64,000 nt of DNA, taken from the NCBI RefSeq assembly GCF_024518835.1, contig NZ_JANIGO010000002.1:67522-131521 (forward strand). The letters are read 5' to 3'. Position numbers and translations under genes: made by a program. The notes under the pieces were generated by a model. That model ran no database searches, had not been told where the DNA came from, and saw nothing but the letters and a program-made list of their open reading frames with translations. This DNA is from Limnobacter humi (lineage in GTDB: Bacteria > Pseudomonadota > Gammaproteobacteria > Burkholderiales > Burkholderiaceae_B). The number at the start of each line of letters is the position of its first letter. Position 1 is the first letter of the stretch. Below are positions 55,452 through 63,794 of this stretch, one piece after another.

Positions 55452-55547
55452 GCATCAGGCCGGGCGGTGAAGAGTGCGCCCATGTTAATGCGCAGCCCGG
55501 TGCCTGAAAATCACTCACATGGTTCACTCCACCGGTTGAGGTAGCGC

Positions 55548-56807
55548 TTAAATCAGACCCTCAAAAGGCCACACCTCAGCCGTGTCACCAACATTCAAGC
55601 CACCGTGCTCATGGCGCAATACCAACAGTCCGTCGGCTTCAGACATGCTGCGCAACACCCCGGAACCCTGAGCGCCGGTGAGGTGGGCCACCCAACCGTG
55701 GGCATCCCGTTCAAGCCGGACACGCTGGTATTCTGTTCGACCCGGTTTTTTCCGAATCGGACTTGCAACCCGGGCCATGATGGTGGGCAAGGGGCGAGCT
55801 CGCGCACCGGCCAGGTGGTGCAGGGCATCGCGCACAAACGCATAAAAGGTGATCATGACAGCCACCGGATTGCCAGGCAGACCGAACAGAACTGCCGATT
55901 GACCAGAATCTGGATTGGTGATTCGTCCAAAGGCCATGGGGCGCCCGGGTCGCATCGCGATCTTCCAGAAATTCACGGTGCCGAGCTTTTGCATCACGGT
56001 TTTGGTGAAGTCCGCTTCCCCGACGGAGACCCCGCCGGACGTGATGATGACATCGGCCTGGTTGGCTGCCAAACCCATGGCTTGCTCCAGTGCCTCGGGG
56101 GAGTCTTGCACAACACCCAGGTCGATGAGCTCCACAAATTCAAGCCTGCGTAACATGCCAAACAGCGTGTATCGATTGCTGTCGTACACGCAACCGTCAT
56201 CCAAGGGTTGTCCCAGTGAGCGCAGTTCATCACCGGTGGAGAAAAAAGCAACCCGCAAAGGCCGATTGACTTTCACCTCTGGGACACCCAATGAGGCCAA
56301 TAGACCCAAGTCAGCAGGGCGAATCAGTTTGCCTGCCGAGATGGCTGGTTTGCCACGTTGAAGGTCTTCGCCGGCCAGTCGCCGGTTGTCTCCGGCCGCG
56401 ACAGCACCTGGCGGGAACTGGATGTAGCCCTCCTCGGGGGAGGATACGTTTTCTTGTACCACCACGGTGTCACACCCATCGGGCATCACGGCACCGGTCG
56501 TGATGCGCACACATTGACCCGCTGCCACGGTGCCCACGAATTTTTTTCCGGCCAAGGCTGTGCCGATGACTTGAAGGCGGGTCAGGCCTGCTGGCTCAAT
56601 GGCTGAGCCTGACAACGCATAACCATCCATGGCCGAGTTGTTGTGAGCTGGTACGTCAATCGGTGACAGAATGTCCTCAGCCAATACCTGATTCAACGCC
56701 TCCCGAATCGCGACCCAGCGATATTCGGCCACCGGTGTCAGCATGCGCTCAATGGCCGCTTTGGCTTGCTCGACGGTTTGAAACTGGTTGGGTTCCTGGC
56801 CATTCAT
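55548..56807 (-). CDS. moeA: molybdopterin molybdenumtransferase
   Basis: Inserts molybdenum (or tungsten) into adenylylated molybdopterin; 419 aa. Family motifs: PAHNNSAMDGYAL, FFSTGDEL, ITSGGVSVGEADF and GLPGNPVAVMITF. It is the last gene of moaA-fdhD-mobA-moeA, its ATG overlapping the mobA stop by 4 nt. It serves the formate dehydrogenase encoded at the right end. Confidence 0.96.
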   Translation of the reverse strand: MNGQEPNQFQTVEQAKAAIERMLTPVAEYRWVAIREALNQVLAEDILSPIDVPAHNNSAMDGYALSGSAIEPAGLTRLQVIGTALAGKKFVGTVAAGQCVRITTGAVMPDGCDTVVVQENVSSPEEGYIQFPPGAVAAGDNRRLAGEDLQRGKPAISAGKLIRPADLGLLASLGVPEVKVNRPLRVAFFSTGDELRSLGQPLDDGCVYDSNRYTLFGMLRRLEFVELIDLGVVQDSPEALEQAMGLAANQADVIITSGGVSVGEADFTKTVMQKLGTVNFWKIAMRPGRPMAFGRITNPDSGQSAVLFGLPGNPVAVMITFYAFVRDALHHLAGARARPLPTIMARVASPIRKKPGRTEYQRVRLERDAHGWVAHLTGAQGSGVLRSMSEADGLLVLRHEHGGLNVGDTAEVWPFEGLI

Positions 56808-57397
56808 GCACGTGACTCCAACTCTTTCAGCTCTGCCAGGGTGTTGACGTTGTGGAATGCATCTTCATCGTCGAACTCAACCACTGCGTGGTTTAGCTTG
56901 GCGTACCATGCATCAATTTTTCGGCCACCGCTTCGCATGAATTCATCCAGGTTTTCGTAGACGTCGATTCGCATCATGCAAAACACGGGGTGGCTTCTAC
57001 CCGCGGTGCTGGCCACGCTCAGCTGAAGGCTTGGGTCTGCTTCAAAAGGGGCTTTCAGTTTTTCAACCAGGTCTGCTGGGAAGCTGGGCACATCGCAGGG
57101 CACGGTGACCAGAAATGGAACATCGGCCTCGTAAAGAGCAGCATGCATTCCGGCCAATGGTCCCGGAAAATTGGCTTCCTTGTCGCAGATGACATGCACA
57201 CCGAAACCCTCGTAGACCCCCAGATTTCGATTGGCATTGATGCATACACTGCCAACCTGGGGCTGCAGGCGCAGCAGGGCATGCAATGCAAGGGGGGCGC
57301 CTTTGAAGTTTTGCAAGCCTTTGTCAATGCCGCCCATGCGACGTCCTTGGCCGCCCGCCAGGATAATGGCGGTAATTTGATCAGGTGAAATATTCAT
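56804..57397 (-). CDS. mobA: molybdenum cofactor guanylyltransferase
   Basis: Links GMP to Mo-molybdopterin to form the bis-MGD cofactor used by formate dehydrogenases. From ATG 57397 it is 197 aa; the signature is AIILAGGQGRRMGGIDKGLQ, with VPCDVPSFPADLV further on. It overlaps fdhD upstream and moeA downstream by 4 nt each. An in-frame extension into fdhD is rejected. Confidence 0.95.
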   Translation of the reverse strand: MNISPDQITAIILAGGQGRRMGGIDKGLQNFKGAPLALHALLRLQPQVGSVCINANRNLGVYEGFGVHVICDKEANFPGPLAGMHAALYEADVPFLVTVPCDVPSFPADLVEKLKAPFEADPSLQLSVASTAGRSHPVFCMMRIDVYENLDEFMRSGGRKIDAWYAKLNHAVVEFDDEDAFHNVNTLAELKELESRA

Positions 57398-58272
57398 GCG
57401 AATTGACTGCTGTTGAGTGTGATGAACCGGTTGGCGCCGGTGTACAAAAGGTAATGCTTGCCCTGGCAACGCCCAATCATGGTGATGCCCAGTTTGGTGG
57501 CGATGTCATGGCCCATCTGAGTCAATCCAGAGCGCGACACCAGAAACGGAATACCCATCTGGGCGCATTTGATGACCATTTCGGAGGTTAGGCGACCGGT
57601 GGTGTAGAAAATTTTGTCATCGCCTGACAGGCCCTGAAGCCACATCAAACCCGCGATGGCATCCACCGCGTTGTGCCTTCCCACATCTTCGACGAACAGA
57701 AGAATATCTCCCCGGTTGTCACCTGTGTTGGAGCACAGCGCACAACCATGAACGGCACCCGCCTGCTTGTAAATGGATTCATGTTTGCGCACGCGATCCA
57801 TCACGGTGTACAGCACCTCCTGGCTCAAAGGGTGAGCCTGGCTTAACTGAATCTGGTCGAGATCGGCCATGAGATCACCGAATACGGTGCCTTGCCCACA
57901 TCCACTGGTTGTGGTTTTCTTCTCCAGCTTTTGTTGATGCGCCGCGTTGTCCCACAGTGGAATGCCGGTTTCCCGCAATTGCCGGCTGGTTACCGCTACA
58001 CTTTCCGTGTCCCAGTCCACTTGAATGGCGGCGATGTCATTCACGCTCGCAATGAGTCGTTGATTGCGAAGCCAACCCAAGGCCAATGCTTCGGGCTGTG
58101 CACCCAAAGTCATCAGGGTCAGCAGCTCGCGTTTGTCAAGGTAGAGGGTCAATGGGTGTTCGCCCGAAATATCCACCGGTATGTTGTCGCCGTGCTCGTT
58201 GATGGCAGTGATCTGGACTGTGCTGGGTATGCTGGCTTGGGTTAATTCAATCCGATGATTCATGCGTCTCAT
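57394..58272 (-). CDS. fdhD: formate dehydrogenase accessory sulfurtransferase FdhD
   Basis: Transfers sulfur to the Mo-bisMGD cofactor, needed for formate dehydrogenase activity; 292 aa. Conserved [22 protein letters not shown] and [14 protein letters not shown] identify it. The catalytic loop reads TTSGCGQGT with Cys125; E. coli FdhD has a CxxC here, and this protein has only the first Cys. ATG 58272 overlaps the moaA stop by 4 nt; ATG 58263 is an alternative with GGTGG 8 nt upstream. Confidence 0.95.
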   Translation of the reverse strand: MRRMNHRIELTQASIPSTVQITAINEHGDNIPVDISGEHPLTLYLDKRELLTLMTLGAQPEALALGWLRNQRLIASVNDIAAIQVDWDTESVAVTSRQLRETGIPLWDNAAHQQKLEKKTTTSGCGQGTVFGDLMADLDQIQLSQAHPLSQEVLYTVMDRVRKHESIYKQAGAVHGCALCSNTGDNRGDILLFVEDVGRHNAVDAIAGLMWLQGLSGDDKIFYTTGRLTSEMVIKCAQMGIPFLVSRSGLTQMGHDIATKLGITMIGRCQGKHYLLYTGANRFITLNSSQFA

Positions 58273-59387
58273 CCACCGATGTACGACATTTCAATTCGGT
58301 CGCGGGGTTGCGTGGTGTTCGCAGTGCGCACTTCACTGTAACGGTCGGCACGCAATGACCACAGGTTTTGAATCGCATGACGAAGCTGCTGGGCAACAGC
58401 ATCGCCGTGCAAGCCCGAGCGCACCAAGGGTTTCAAATCATGGCCTTTGGTTGCAAACAGACAGGTGTAGAGCTTGCCTTCGGTGGACAGGCGAATGCGG
58501 GAGCAGTCTTTACAGAACGCCTGGGTCACAGATGATATGACGCCGATTTCACCTTGACCGTCCACATATTGCCAGCGTTCGGCAACCTCCCCCGTGTAAT
58601 TCGGGTTCACGGCTTGCAGTGGTCCTAGCGCTTGGGCGATTTGATTGATTACCCGTGCAGATGGCACCACTTCGTCCATTTTCCAGCCGTTGCTACTGCC
58701 CACGTCCATGTACTCAATGAAGCGAAGAATGTGTGGCGTGCTCTTGAAATGGCGGGCCATTGGGATAATTTGTTCATCATTCATCCCGCCTTTAACCACC
58801 ATGTTGACCTTGATGGGCCCCAAGCCGGCTGCATGGGCTGCGTCAATTCCGTCCAACACTTCTTGAACCGAGAAATCCACATCGTTCATGCGTTTGAATA
58901 CAGCATCGTCAATGGCATCCAGGCTCACAGTCACTCGTGACAAACCGGCTTCCTTGAGTGCGCGTACTTTTTTGGGCAGCAGTGTCCCGTTGGTGGTGAG
59001 TGTCAGTTCCACTGGTTTGCCGCTTGGTGTTCGCAGGCGGGCCAGTTGCTCAACCAAAATTTCCAGGTTTTTTCGAAGCAGTGGCTCACCGCCAGTCAGG
59101 CGAATTTTCTCAACGCCCAAGGCAACAAATTCATGCGCGATTCTTTCAATCTCTTCGAAGCTCAGCAGGTCTTTGTGGGGCAAAAAGGCGTAGTCTTTGT
59201 CGAAGATGCTTTTGGGCATGCAGTATACACACCGGAAGTTGCATCGGTCGGTCACGGAAATTCGAAGGTCGTGCAAACGGCGACCTAACGCATCCAGCGG
59301 CTGATTGCTTGGGTGGGTTGGTGTGGCTGTATTCAGCGGAATGACGCGTGCATCTTCCTGGACCAGATGAATCACTCGGTCAGTCAT
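58269..59387 (-). CDS. moaA: GTP 3',8-cyclase MoaA
   Basis: Radical-SAM enzyme for the first step of molybdenum cofactor synthesis; 372 aa, slightly long owing to an N-terminal extension of about 35 residues. Radical-SAM cysteines C49, C53 and C56 (CNFRCVYC). The second cluster lies in [20 protein letters not shown], and the C-terminal GG needed for activity is present. It leads the fdhD-mobA-moeA operon and is divergent from the DUF3305 gene across 119 nt. No moaC, moaE or moaD in the window. Confidence 0.96.
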   Translation of the reverse strand: MTDRVIHLVQEDARVIPLNTATPTHPSNQPLDALGRRLHDLRISVTDRCNFRCVYCMPKSIFDKDYAFLPHKDLLSFEEIERIAHEFVALGVEKIRLTGGEPLLRKNLEILVEQLARLRTPSGKPVELTLTTNGTLLPKKVRALKEAGLSRVTVSLDAIDDAVFKRMNDVDFSVQEVLDGIDAAHAAGLGPIKVNMVVKGGMNDEQIIPMARHFKSTPHILRFIEYMDVGSSNGWKMDEVVPSARVINQIAQALGPLQAVNPNYTGEVAERWQYVDGQGEIGVISSVTQAFCKDCSRIRLSTEGKLYTCLFATKGHDLKPLVRSGLHGDAVAQQLRHAIQNLWSLRADRYSEVRTANTTQPRDRIEMSYIGG

Positions 59388-59506
59388 TGTTCAATCCCTG
59401 AGACCCCTGTGGGGCAAACTCTTATTGCGAACCTGGCGGTATCTTTTAATCTAGTATGCAAATTGTGCCTTGTGTGTTGGGGCGCGGCAACGTTTAGAGG
59501 TGTATT

Positions 59507-59980
59507 TTGAGTGCAAATTTTTTGGCCCTGGGTGAATTTCGCCTGCTGGTAAAAATGGCCAGAATTGCTCAGCAATCTGTGTGGCAACCCTACCGCTGGC
59601 AAGCTTCTTCGATGTTTCCAGCCGAGTCGGCGCCTGTTGTAAGCGGCCCCGATGAGCAGTGGTGCCCGGTGTCAGTCAGGGTTTATCAGGATGAATTGCA
59701 AGGCTACTTTCTTAATCTGGACACGGATCAACCATTCGTGTTCTTCATGGTTCGCTATCCGGATGACAATCGCCTGAGTTGCCCCACTGTCGAGGAGGCC
59801 ACGCTGAGTTATGACGAGGCGGCCCGCTGGATGGACTCCAACGAGGAGGTTCAGACCCTCCCGATGCCCGAGGGGGTGCGCTCCTGGTTGTCTGAACTGG
59901 TTGCTGAGCGTTACAAGCCTGAACCCAAGCAGCGCAAGCGGCCACGGTCGTTTGTAGCGCCTGAAAAAAGGGAGGGTTAA
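59507..59980 (+). CDS. DUF3305 domain protein, formate dehydrogenase cluster
   Basis: 157-aa cytoplasmic protein. DUF3305 signature: VSVRVYQDELQGYFLNLDTDQPFVFFMVRY followed by TLSYDEAARWMDSNEEVQTLPMPEGV and a basic tail. TTG 59507 is chosen, as GAGG lies 6 nt upstream. The family occurs almost only in formate dehydrogenase gene clusters; role unknown, presumably in maturation. A DUF3306 gene follows 6 nt later. Confidence 0.85.
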   Translation: MSANFLALGEFRLLVKMARIAQQSVWQPYRWQASSMFPAESAPVVSGPDEQWCPVSVRVYQDELQGYFLNLDTDQPFVFFMVRYPDDNRLSCPTVEEATLSYDEAARWMDSNEEVQTLPMPEGVRSWLSELVAERYKPEPKQRKRPRSFVAPEKREG

Positions 59981-59986
59981 ATCAGT

Positions 59987-60604
59987 ATGTCGGAAGGCTT
60001 TTTAGGTCGTTGGTCACGCCGCAAGCAGGAGGCCCGACAAGAACAGGCTGCGAGCGTAACGGAGAAGACTGCACAGCCAGCCATGGATTCCCAGGTGTCC
60101 GACCCTCGTGGCATGGCGCCCACCACCACCCACTCGCTTGTGGAACCTGTCCAGTCCGTCCCAACCATGCCTGTGCCCACGGAGGCTGATCTTCCGTCTG
60201 TTCAGGCTGGGGGCGACGTGGTGGCCTTCATGCAGAGCAAAGTGGCCCCTGAACTCCGGAACAAGGCACTCAAAACACTTTTTTCCAGACCGGAATTCAA
60301 TGTGATGGACGGTCTTGATATTTACATCGACGATTACAACGTGTTCACACCGCTTGAACAGTCTGACATTGACAAAATGGCGTTGGCCAAGCAGTTGTTG
60401 AGTCGACCGGATCTGGAAGTTTTACCCGAAGAGACGGAAATATCCGGGGCTGTCACGGAGGCCGCCGATGTGTTGCCTGCGGTGACCGATGAGGCAGCGC
60501 CACTGCCGTTCGAGGTGGACACGATAGCGACCGATACGCCGGTTACGGGGGCTACCCAATCCGAGTTTGTACAGGTGCAAGCCGATAAGCCCGAACTGAA
60601 GTAA
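59987..60604 (+). CDS. DUF3306 domain protein, formate dehydrogenase cluster
   Basis: 205-aa protein starting MSEGFLGRWSRRKQEARQ, the characteristic DUF3306 start, with DVVAFMQSKVAPELRNKALKTLF and the central acidic YIDDYNVFTPLEQ. The C-terminal third is low-complexity and acidic. No TM or catalytic motif. It is paired with DUF3305 as in other FDH clusters and followed by 227 nt of regulatory DNA. Confidence 0.85.
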   Translation: MSEGFLGRWSRRKQEARQEQAASVTEKTAQPAMDSQVSDPRGMAPTTTHSLVEPVQSVPTMPVPTEADLPSVQAGGDVVAFMQSKVAPELRNKALKTLFSRPEFNVMDGLDIYIDDYNVFTPLEQSDIDKMALAKQLLSRPDLEVLPEETEISGAVTEAADVLPAVTDEAAPLPFEVDTIATDTPVTGATQSEFVQVQADKPELK

Positions 60605-60661
60605 GGGTTTACGCTAACCAATGCGGGTGCGGGTTTCGGCGGTTTGCTGGCGAATGTGTTG

Positions 60662-60711
60662 AGACAAAATGTCGCACCGTTTTACACTTTTGACTTAGAC
60701 AAAATGACGCA
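60662..60711 (+). repeat. paired 15-bp repeats, candidate activator sites
   Basis: AGACAAAATGTCGCA (60662-60676) and AGACAAAATGACGCA (60697-60711) differ at one base, start 35 nt apart and lie about 100-145 nt upstream of the expected sigma-54 start. The first is also a dyad (TGAGACA-AAA-TGTCGCA, one mismatch). Placement and spacing suit an enhancer-binding activator. Confidence 0.5.
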
Positions 60712-60781
60712 TCCCGGGCCGGGTTCCATTGCCTTGAGTTTTAGAGTGCTGAATCTAAAGCATTTTTTATATTGGTCTGTT

Positions 60782-60798
60782 TTGGCACAAACCTTGCA
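60782..60798 (+). promoter_or_regulatory. sigma-54 (RpoN) promoter of the ferredoxin-FDH operon
   Basis: TTGGCAC-AAACC-TTGCA matches the -24/-12 consensus (TTGGCACN5TTGCA), with GG (60784-60785) and GC (60796-60797) separated by exactly 10 nt. The start site would be near 60809, leaving a leader of about 23 nt to the ATG at 60832. Confidence 0.65.
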
Positions 60799-60831
60799 AA
60801 AGTTTGCCAAATTACACACCAAAAGTTTTTC

Positions 60832-62925
60832 ATGGCCAACGCTGAAGTATTTGTTTGTGGGTGCCAGGGTAGTGGCAGCAGAGCCGCCTCTTTGATCGGG
60901 AAGGCTGGGAGCGAACTCGTCACCTTGCGGTCTGTGGAGCGTGCATGCCGGGATGGCTTGGGTGAGTTGTTTGCAGCGGTCGGAAAGTCTGGCGCGGAGC
61001 AATGTTTGGTCGGCTGTACCCAAGAAGCCGGGGTGTTTGAAGCCTTTCAGGCTGAGCAATCCGCGCAGCCTGTCCAATTTTTTAATTTGCGCGGCGCTAT
61101 GCGTGGCCAGTCTGCGGCGTTGGGGGATCAAGAGTTGGCTGCTGTGGTGGCGGCCCGCTCGGTTTATGAATCGGCGCTCAGCATTGAGCCGGTGCCCTCC
61201 GTTCCGTTCAAGTCGACCGGGCGGCTCGCCGTGGTTTGTCCGGATGCTGGCGTTGCCCAGCAAGTGGAGTTGCTGGCCAAAACGCTGTCCGTTGATCTGT
61301 TGATTGAAAATCCGCAAGGCCTGAGTTTGGGTGCCGACCGCAGCATGAATATCCAGGCGGTGTCGGTGTCTGCCATTCAAGGTTATCTGGGAGCCTTTCA
61401 GGTGACGGTGGCCAAGAGTAACCCGGTGGACATGGAGCTCTGCACGCGTTGCGGAGCCTGCGCCGAAGCCTGTCCTACCCAGTCCATCGATGTGGCCTCC
61501 CTGACCGTGCGCTTGGACACCTGTGACCGCAACGGTGCCTGTGTGAAAGCGTGTGGTGGATTCAACGCCATCTCTTTTGATGACCTGAAGTCGGAAACGG
61601 TGCGCGACTACGACCTCGTCATTGATTGTTCCCCCCAAGGCTTGTTTTCTGACCGGCAGCCCCCGTTGGGTTATTGGCATGCTGGTAACAGCCCGGCTTT
61701 GCTGACGGCCGCCATGTTGGAAGCTGTTCAAACCGTGGGTGAATTCGAAAAACCCAAATTCTTCGACTACAAGCCAGGTATTTGTGCACACAGCCGCTCT
61801 GAAAAATCAGGTTGCTCGGCATGTGTTCAGGCCTGCAGTACACGCGCAATTTCTTCCAAAGGCGATCACATTGCTGTCAACCCGCAGCTGTGTCTGGGCT
61901 GTGGCGCATGCACCACCGTGTGTCCAACCGGTGCTCTGCAGTATGCATACACGCCGGTGATTGCCATGGGGCGGGCATTGAAGCAAGCCGTCAGAGCATT
62001 CAAGGCGGCCAAGGGGCGGTTTCTGAATGTGGTGTTGCATGGTGCGGACCTGCCCGCCAATTGGCTGGAGGATGCGCGTCGCACAGGGGGTGTGACTGGT
62101 GGCGACGGCACGGCTTCCTTGCTGCCGATCACGCTGCATCACAGTGCCAGCGCCGGGCCGGATTTGTGGCTGTCAGCCCTGGCCTTTGGTGCAGATCAGG
62201 TGTCGATTGTCCAGAGCCCCTCTGAACACGGTTATTACGGCGCAGCTTTGGCTGCACAGGCCGCTTGGGTGAACGAGGTGCTGACAGCCATGGGGCTTGG
62301 TGCACGTGTAAACGTATTGTGCATCGACAAGGCAGCCAACCTGTTTGAACCCGCGGTTTTGCCTCCAAACCCCGTCAAACCAGGCAGTTTTGAATTGTCA
62401 GGTTCAAAGCGAACCCGGCTGGAATTCGCACTGGAACATCTGGCCCATGGGGTGGCTTTCGATACCTCTCTTCCGATTGCGTTGAAGACTGGTGCTCCTT
62501 TTGGTGCCGTGGTGGTGAACAAGGACAGTTGTAGCTTGTGCATGTCGTGCACCAGCGCTTGTCCAGCCTCTGCACTGGTGGACAATCCGCTTGAGCCCCA
62601 GTTGCGGTTTATTGAACGCAATTGTGTTCAATGCGGCTTGTGCGTGAACACTTGTCCTGAAAATGCGATTGAACTGCTTCCCCGGTTAAATTTGTCGGCT
62701 TCGGCGCGCGACAAGCAGATTTTGAATGAATCACGTCCATTTCACTGCATTCGCTGTGCCAAACCATTTGGTACACAGCACATGATCGACAACATGATCA
62801 AGCGCATCAGTGGCCACAGTATGTTTGCACAAAACACCGACCGACTGAAAATGTGTGGCGATTGTCGGGTGAGCGACATGTTCAGTGCCAAGGATGAAAT
62901 GACCATTTTTGAGGTGAAGCGATGA
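60832..62925 (+). CDS. multi-cluster 4Fe-4S protein of the formate dehydrogenase operon
   Basis: 697 aa from ATG 60832. The first 195 residues have no recognised motif beyond an early CGC. Cysteine motifs then run: CTRCGACAEACP (complete), CDRNGACVKACG (one Cys lost), CSACVQACS, CLGCGACTTVCP (complete), CSLCMSCTSACP (complete) and CVQCGLCVNTCP (complete). A last pair, CIRC and CGDC about 40 residues apart, looks like a metal ribbon. So four full and up to two irregular [4Fe-4S] sites. Probably an electron carrier or cofactor helper for the FDH. Preceded by a sigma-54 promoter; overlaps the chaperone gene by 4 nt. Confidence 0.88.
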   Translation: MANAEVFVCGCQGSGSRAASLIGKAGSELVTLRSVERACRDGLGELFAAVGKSGAEQCLVGCTQEAGVFEAFQAEQSAQPVQFFNLRGAMRGQSAALGDQELAAVVAARSVYESALSIEPVPSVPFKSTGRLAVVCPDAGVAQQVELLAKTLSVDLLIENPQGLSLGADRSMNIQAVSVSAIQGYLGAFQVTVAKSNPVDMELCTRCGACAEACPTQSIDVASLTVRLDTCDRNGACVKACGGFNAISFDDLKSETVRDYDLVIDCSPQGLFSDRQPPLGYWHAGNSPALLTAAMLEAVQTVGEFEKPKFFDYKPGICAHSRSEKSGCSACVQACSTRAISSKGDHIAVNPQLCLGCGACTTVCPTGALQYAYTPVIAMGRALKQAVRAFKAAKGRFLNVVLHGADLPANWLEDARRTGGVTGGDGTASLLPITLHHSASAGPDLWLSALAFGADQVSIVQSPSEHGYYGAALAAQAAWVNEVLTAMGLGARVNVLCIDKAANLFEPAVLPPNPVKPGSFELSGSKRTRLEFALEHLAHGVAFDTSLPIALKTGAPFGAVVVNKDSCSLCMSCTSACPASALVDNPLEPQLRFIERNCVQCGLCVNTCPENAIELLPRLNLSASARDKQILNESRPFHCIRCAKPFGTQHMIDNMIKRISGHSMFAQNTDRLKMCGDCRVSDMFSAKDEMTIFEVKR

Positions 62926-63545
62926 ACCCGCATGACCATGGCGATCAATTGCTGGCCGGTGAGGATTGGGCCAGGGCCGACTTCTACGGACTGCTGTCGG
63001 TACTGATGTCGGGCAAAGTGGACGATGCGTTTTTGGCACGCTTTCGCGACCTTGACCGTGCACAGATGGATATCACCAGTCCAATTGGTTTTGAGTTTTC
63101 GGAACTGATCCGGCATGTCGTCAACTTGGACGCGCGTGAGGTGATCGCAGAGCACAATGACTGTTTCATCGGTGTTGGTAAGCCCGATGTCATGTTGTAT
63201 GGCTCTTATTACATGGCTGGTTTTCTCAATGAGAAACCATTGGTTGCCTTGAGGACAGATTTGGCCAAGTTCGGTTTGACCCGCGATGAGTCCATGGTGG
63301 AAACCGAAGATCACATCGCATTTTTGTGTGAAGTGATGCGGTACCTCATTCTGGCAGACGATCCGCCCGTGTCGTTTGACCAGCAACGATTATTTTTTCA
63401 TACGCACATTGCGCCTTGGTACGGTCGACTGGCCGATGCCATTGAGCAATGTGGCTCAGCCAGTTTTTACAAAACCGTGGGGCGCCTCATGCGGGTCTTT
63501 TTGGACGTAGAAGCGCAGTCATTTGATTTCGAAAGTGCAGTTTAA
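62922..63545 (+). CDS. TorD/DmsD-family redox-enzyme maturation chaperone
   Basis: 207-aa all-helical protein of the TorD family, which binds Tat signal peptides and apo-molybdoenzymes. Recognisable: ARADFYGLLSVLMSGKVDDAFLARF at the start, then LYGSYYMAGFLNEKPLVALRTDL and ETEDHIAFLCEVMRYLI. Its client is almost surely the formate dehydrogenase subunit 250 nt downstream. It overlaps the ferredoxin gene by 4 nt. Confidence 0.88.
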   Translation: MNPHDHGDQLLAGEDWARADFYGLLSVLMSGKVDDAFLARFRDLDRAQMDITSPIGFEFSELIRHVVNLDAREVIAEHNDCFIGVGKPDVMLYGSYYMAGFLNEKPLVALRTDLAKFGLTRDESMVETEDHIAFLCEVMRYLILADDPPVSFDQQRLFFHTHIAPWYGRLADAIEQCGSASFYKTVGRLMRVFLDVEAQSFDFESAV

Positions 63546-63557
63546 GGAGGTGTTGTG

Positions 63558-63779
63558 ATGCGTAAAAAATCCACACAAGTAAAAGAACCCACATTGGGCC
63601 GCCGACAATTTTTGGTGGGGGCTGGTGCTGGGGTTGCGGCTGCCGGTGCAGCCTTGGTGTTGAGCAAGGAAAGTGCAAGCGTTCATAGCGCAGGTACTCA
63701 AGAACAGGCAGACGCGCAGGGTAAGGGCTACCAGCTCACCGAGCATGTCAAGTCCTACTACAAAACCTTGCTGGTGTAA
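63558..63779 (+). CDS. FdhX-type twin-arginine small protein
   Basis: 73 aa from ATG 63558, with AAGGAGG 7 nt upstream. The N-terminus has a Tat-like motif, LGRRQFLVGAGAGVAAAGAA, and the protein ends soon after YQLTEHVKSYYKTLLV. Small Tat-type proteins of this kind precede periplasmic formate dehydrogenase subunits in many proteobacteria. Function unknown. The FDH gene starts 15 nt later. Confidence 0.85.
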   Translation: MRKKSTQVKEPTLGRRQFLVGAGAGVAAAGAALVLSKESASVHSAGTQEQADAQGKGYQLTEHVKSYYKTLLV

Positions 63780-63794
63780 TACAAGGAGACCTCG

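Noticed and set aside
55452-55547. Inverted repeat (CAGGCCGGGC with GCCCGGTGCCTG) between moeA and the secretion ABC gene
   Set aside because: It needs a 2-nt bulge and has no T-run on the minus strand, so I could not support a terminator call.
60682-61791. 369-codon minus-strand frame over the sigma-54 region and the ferredoxin N-terminus
   Set aside because: The plus frame carries the ferredoxin motifs and is coupled to the chaperone gene. The minus frame has no recognisable domain.
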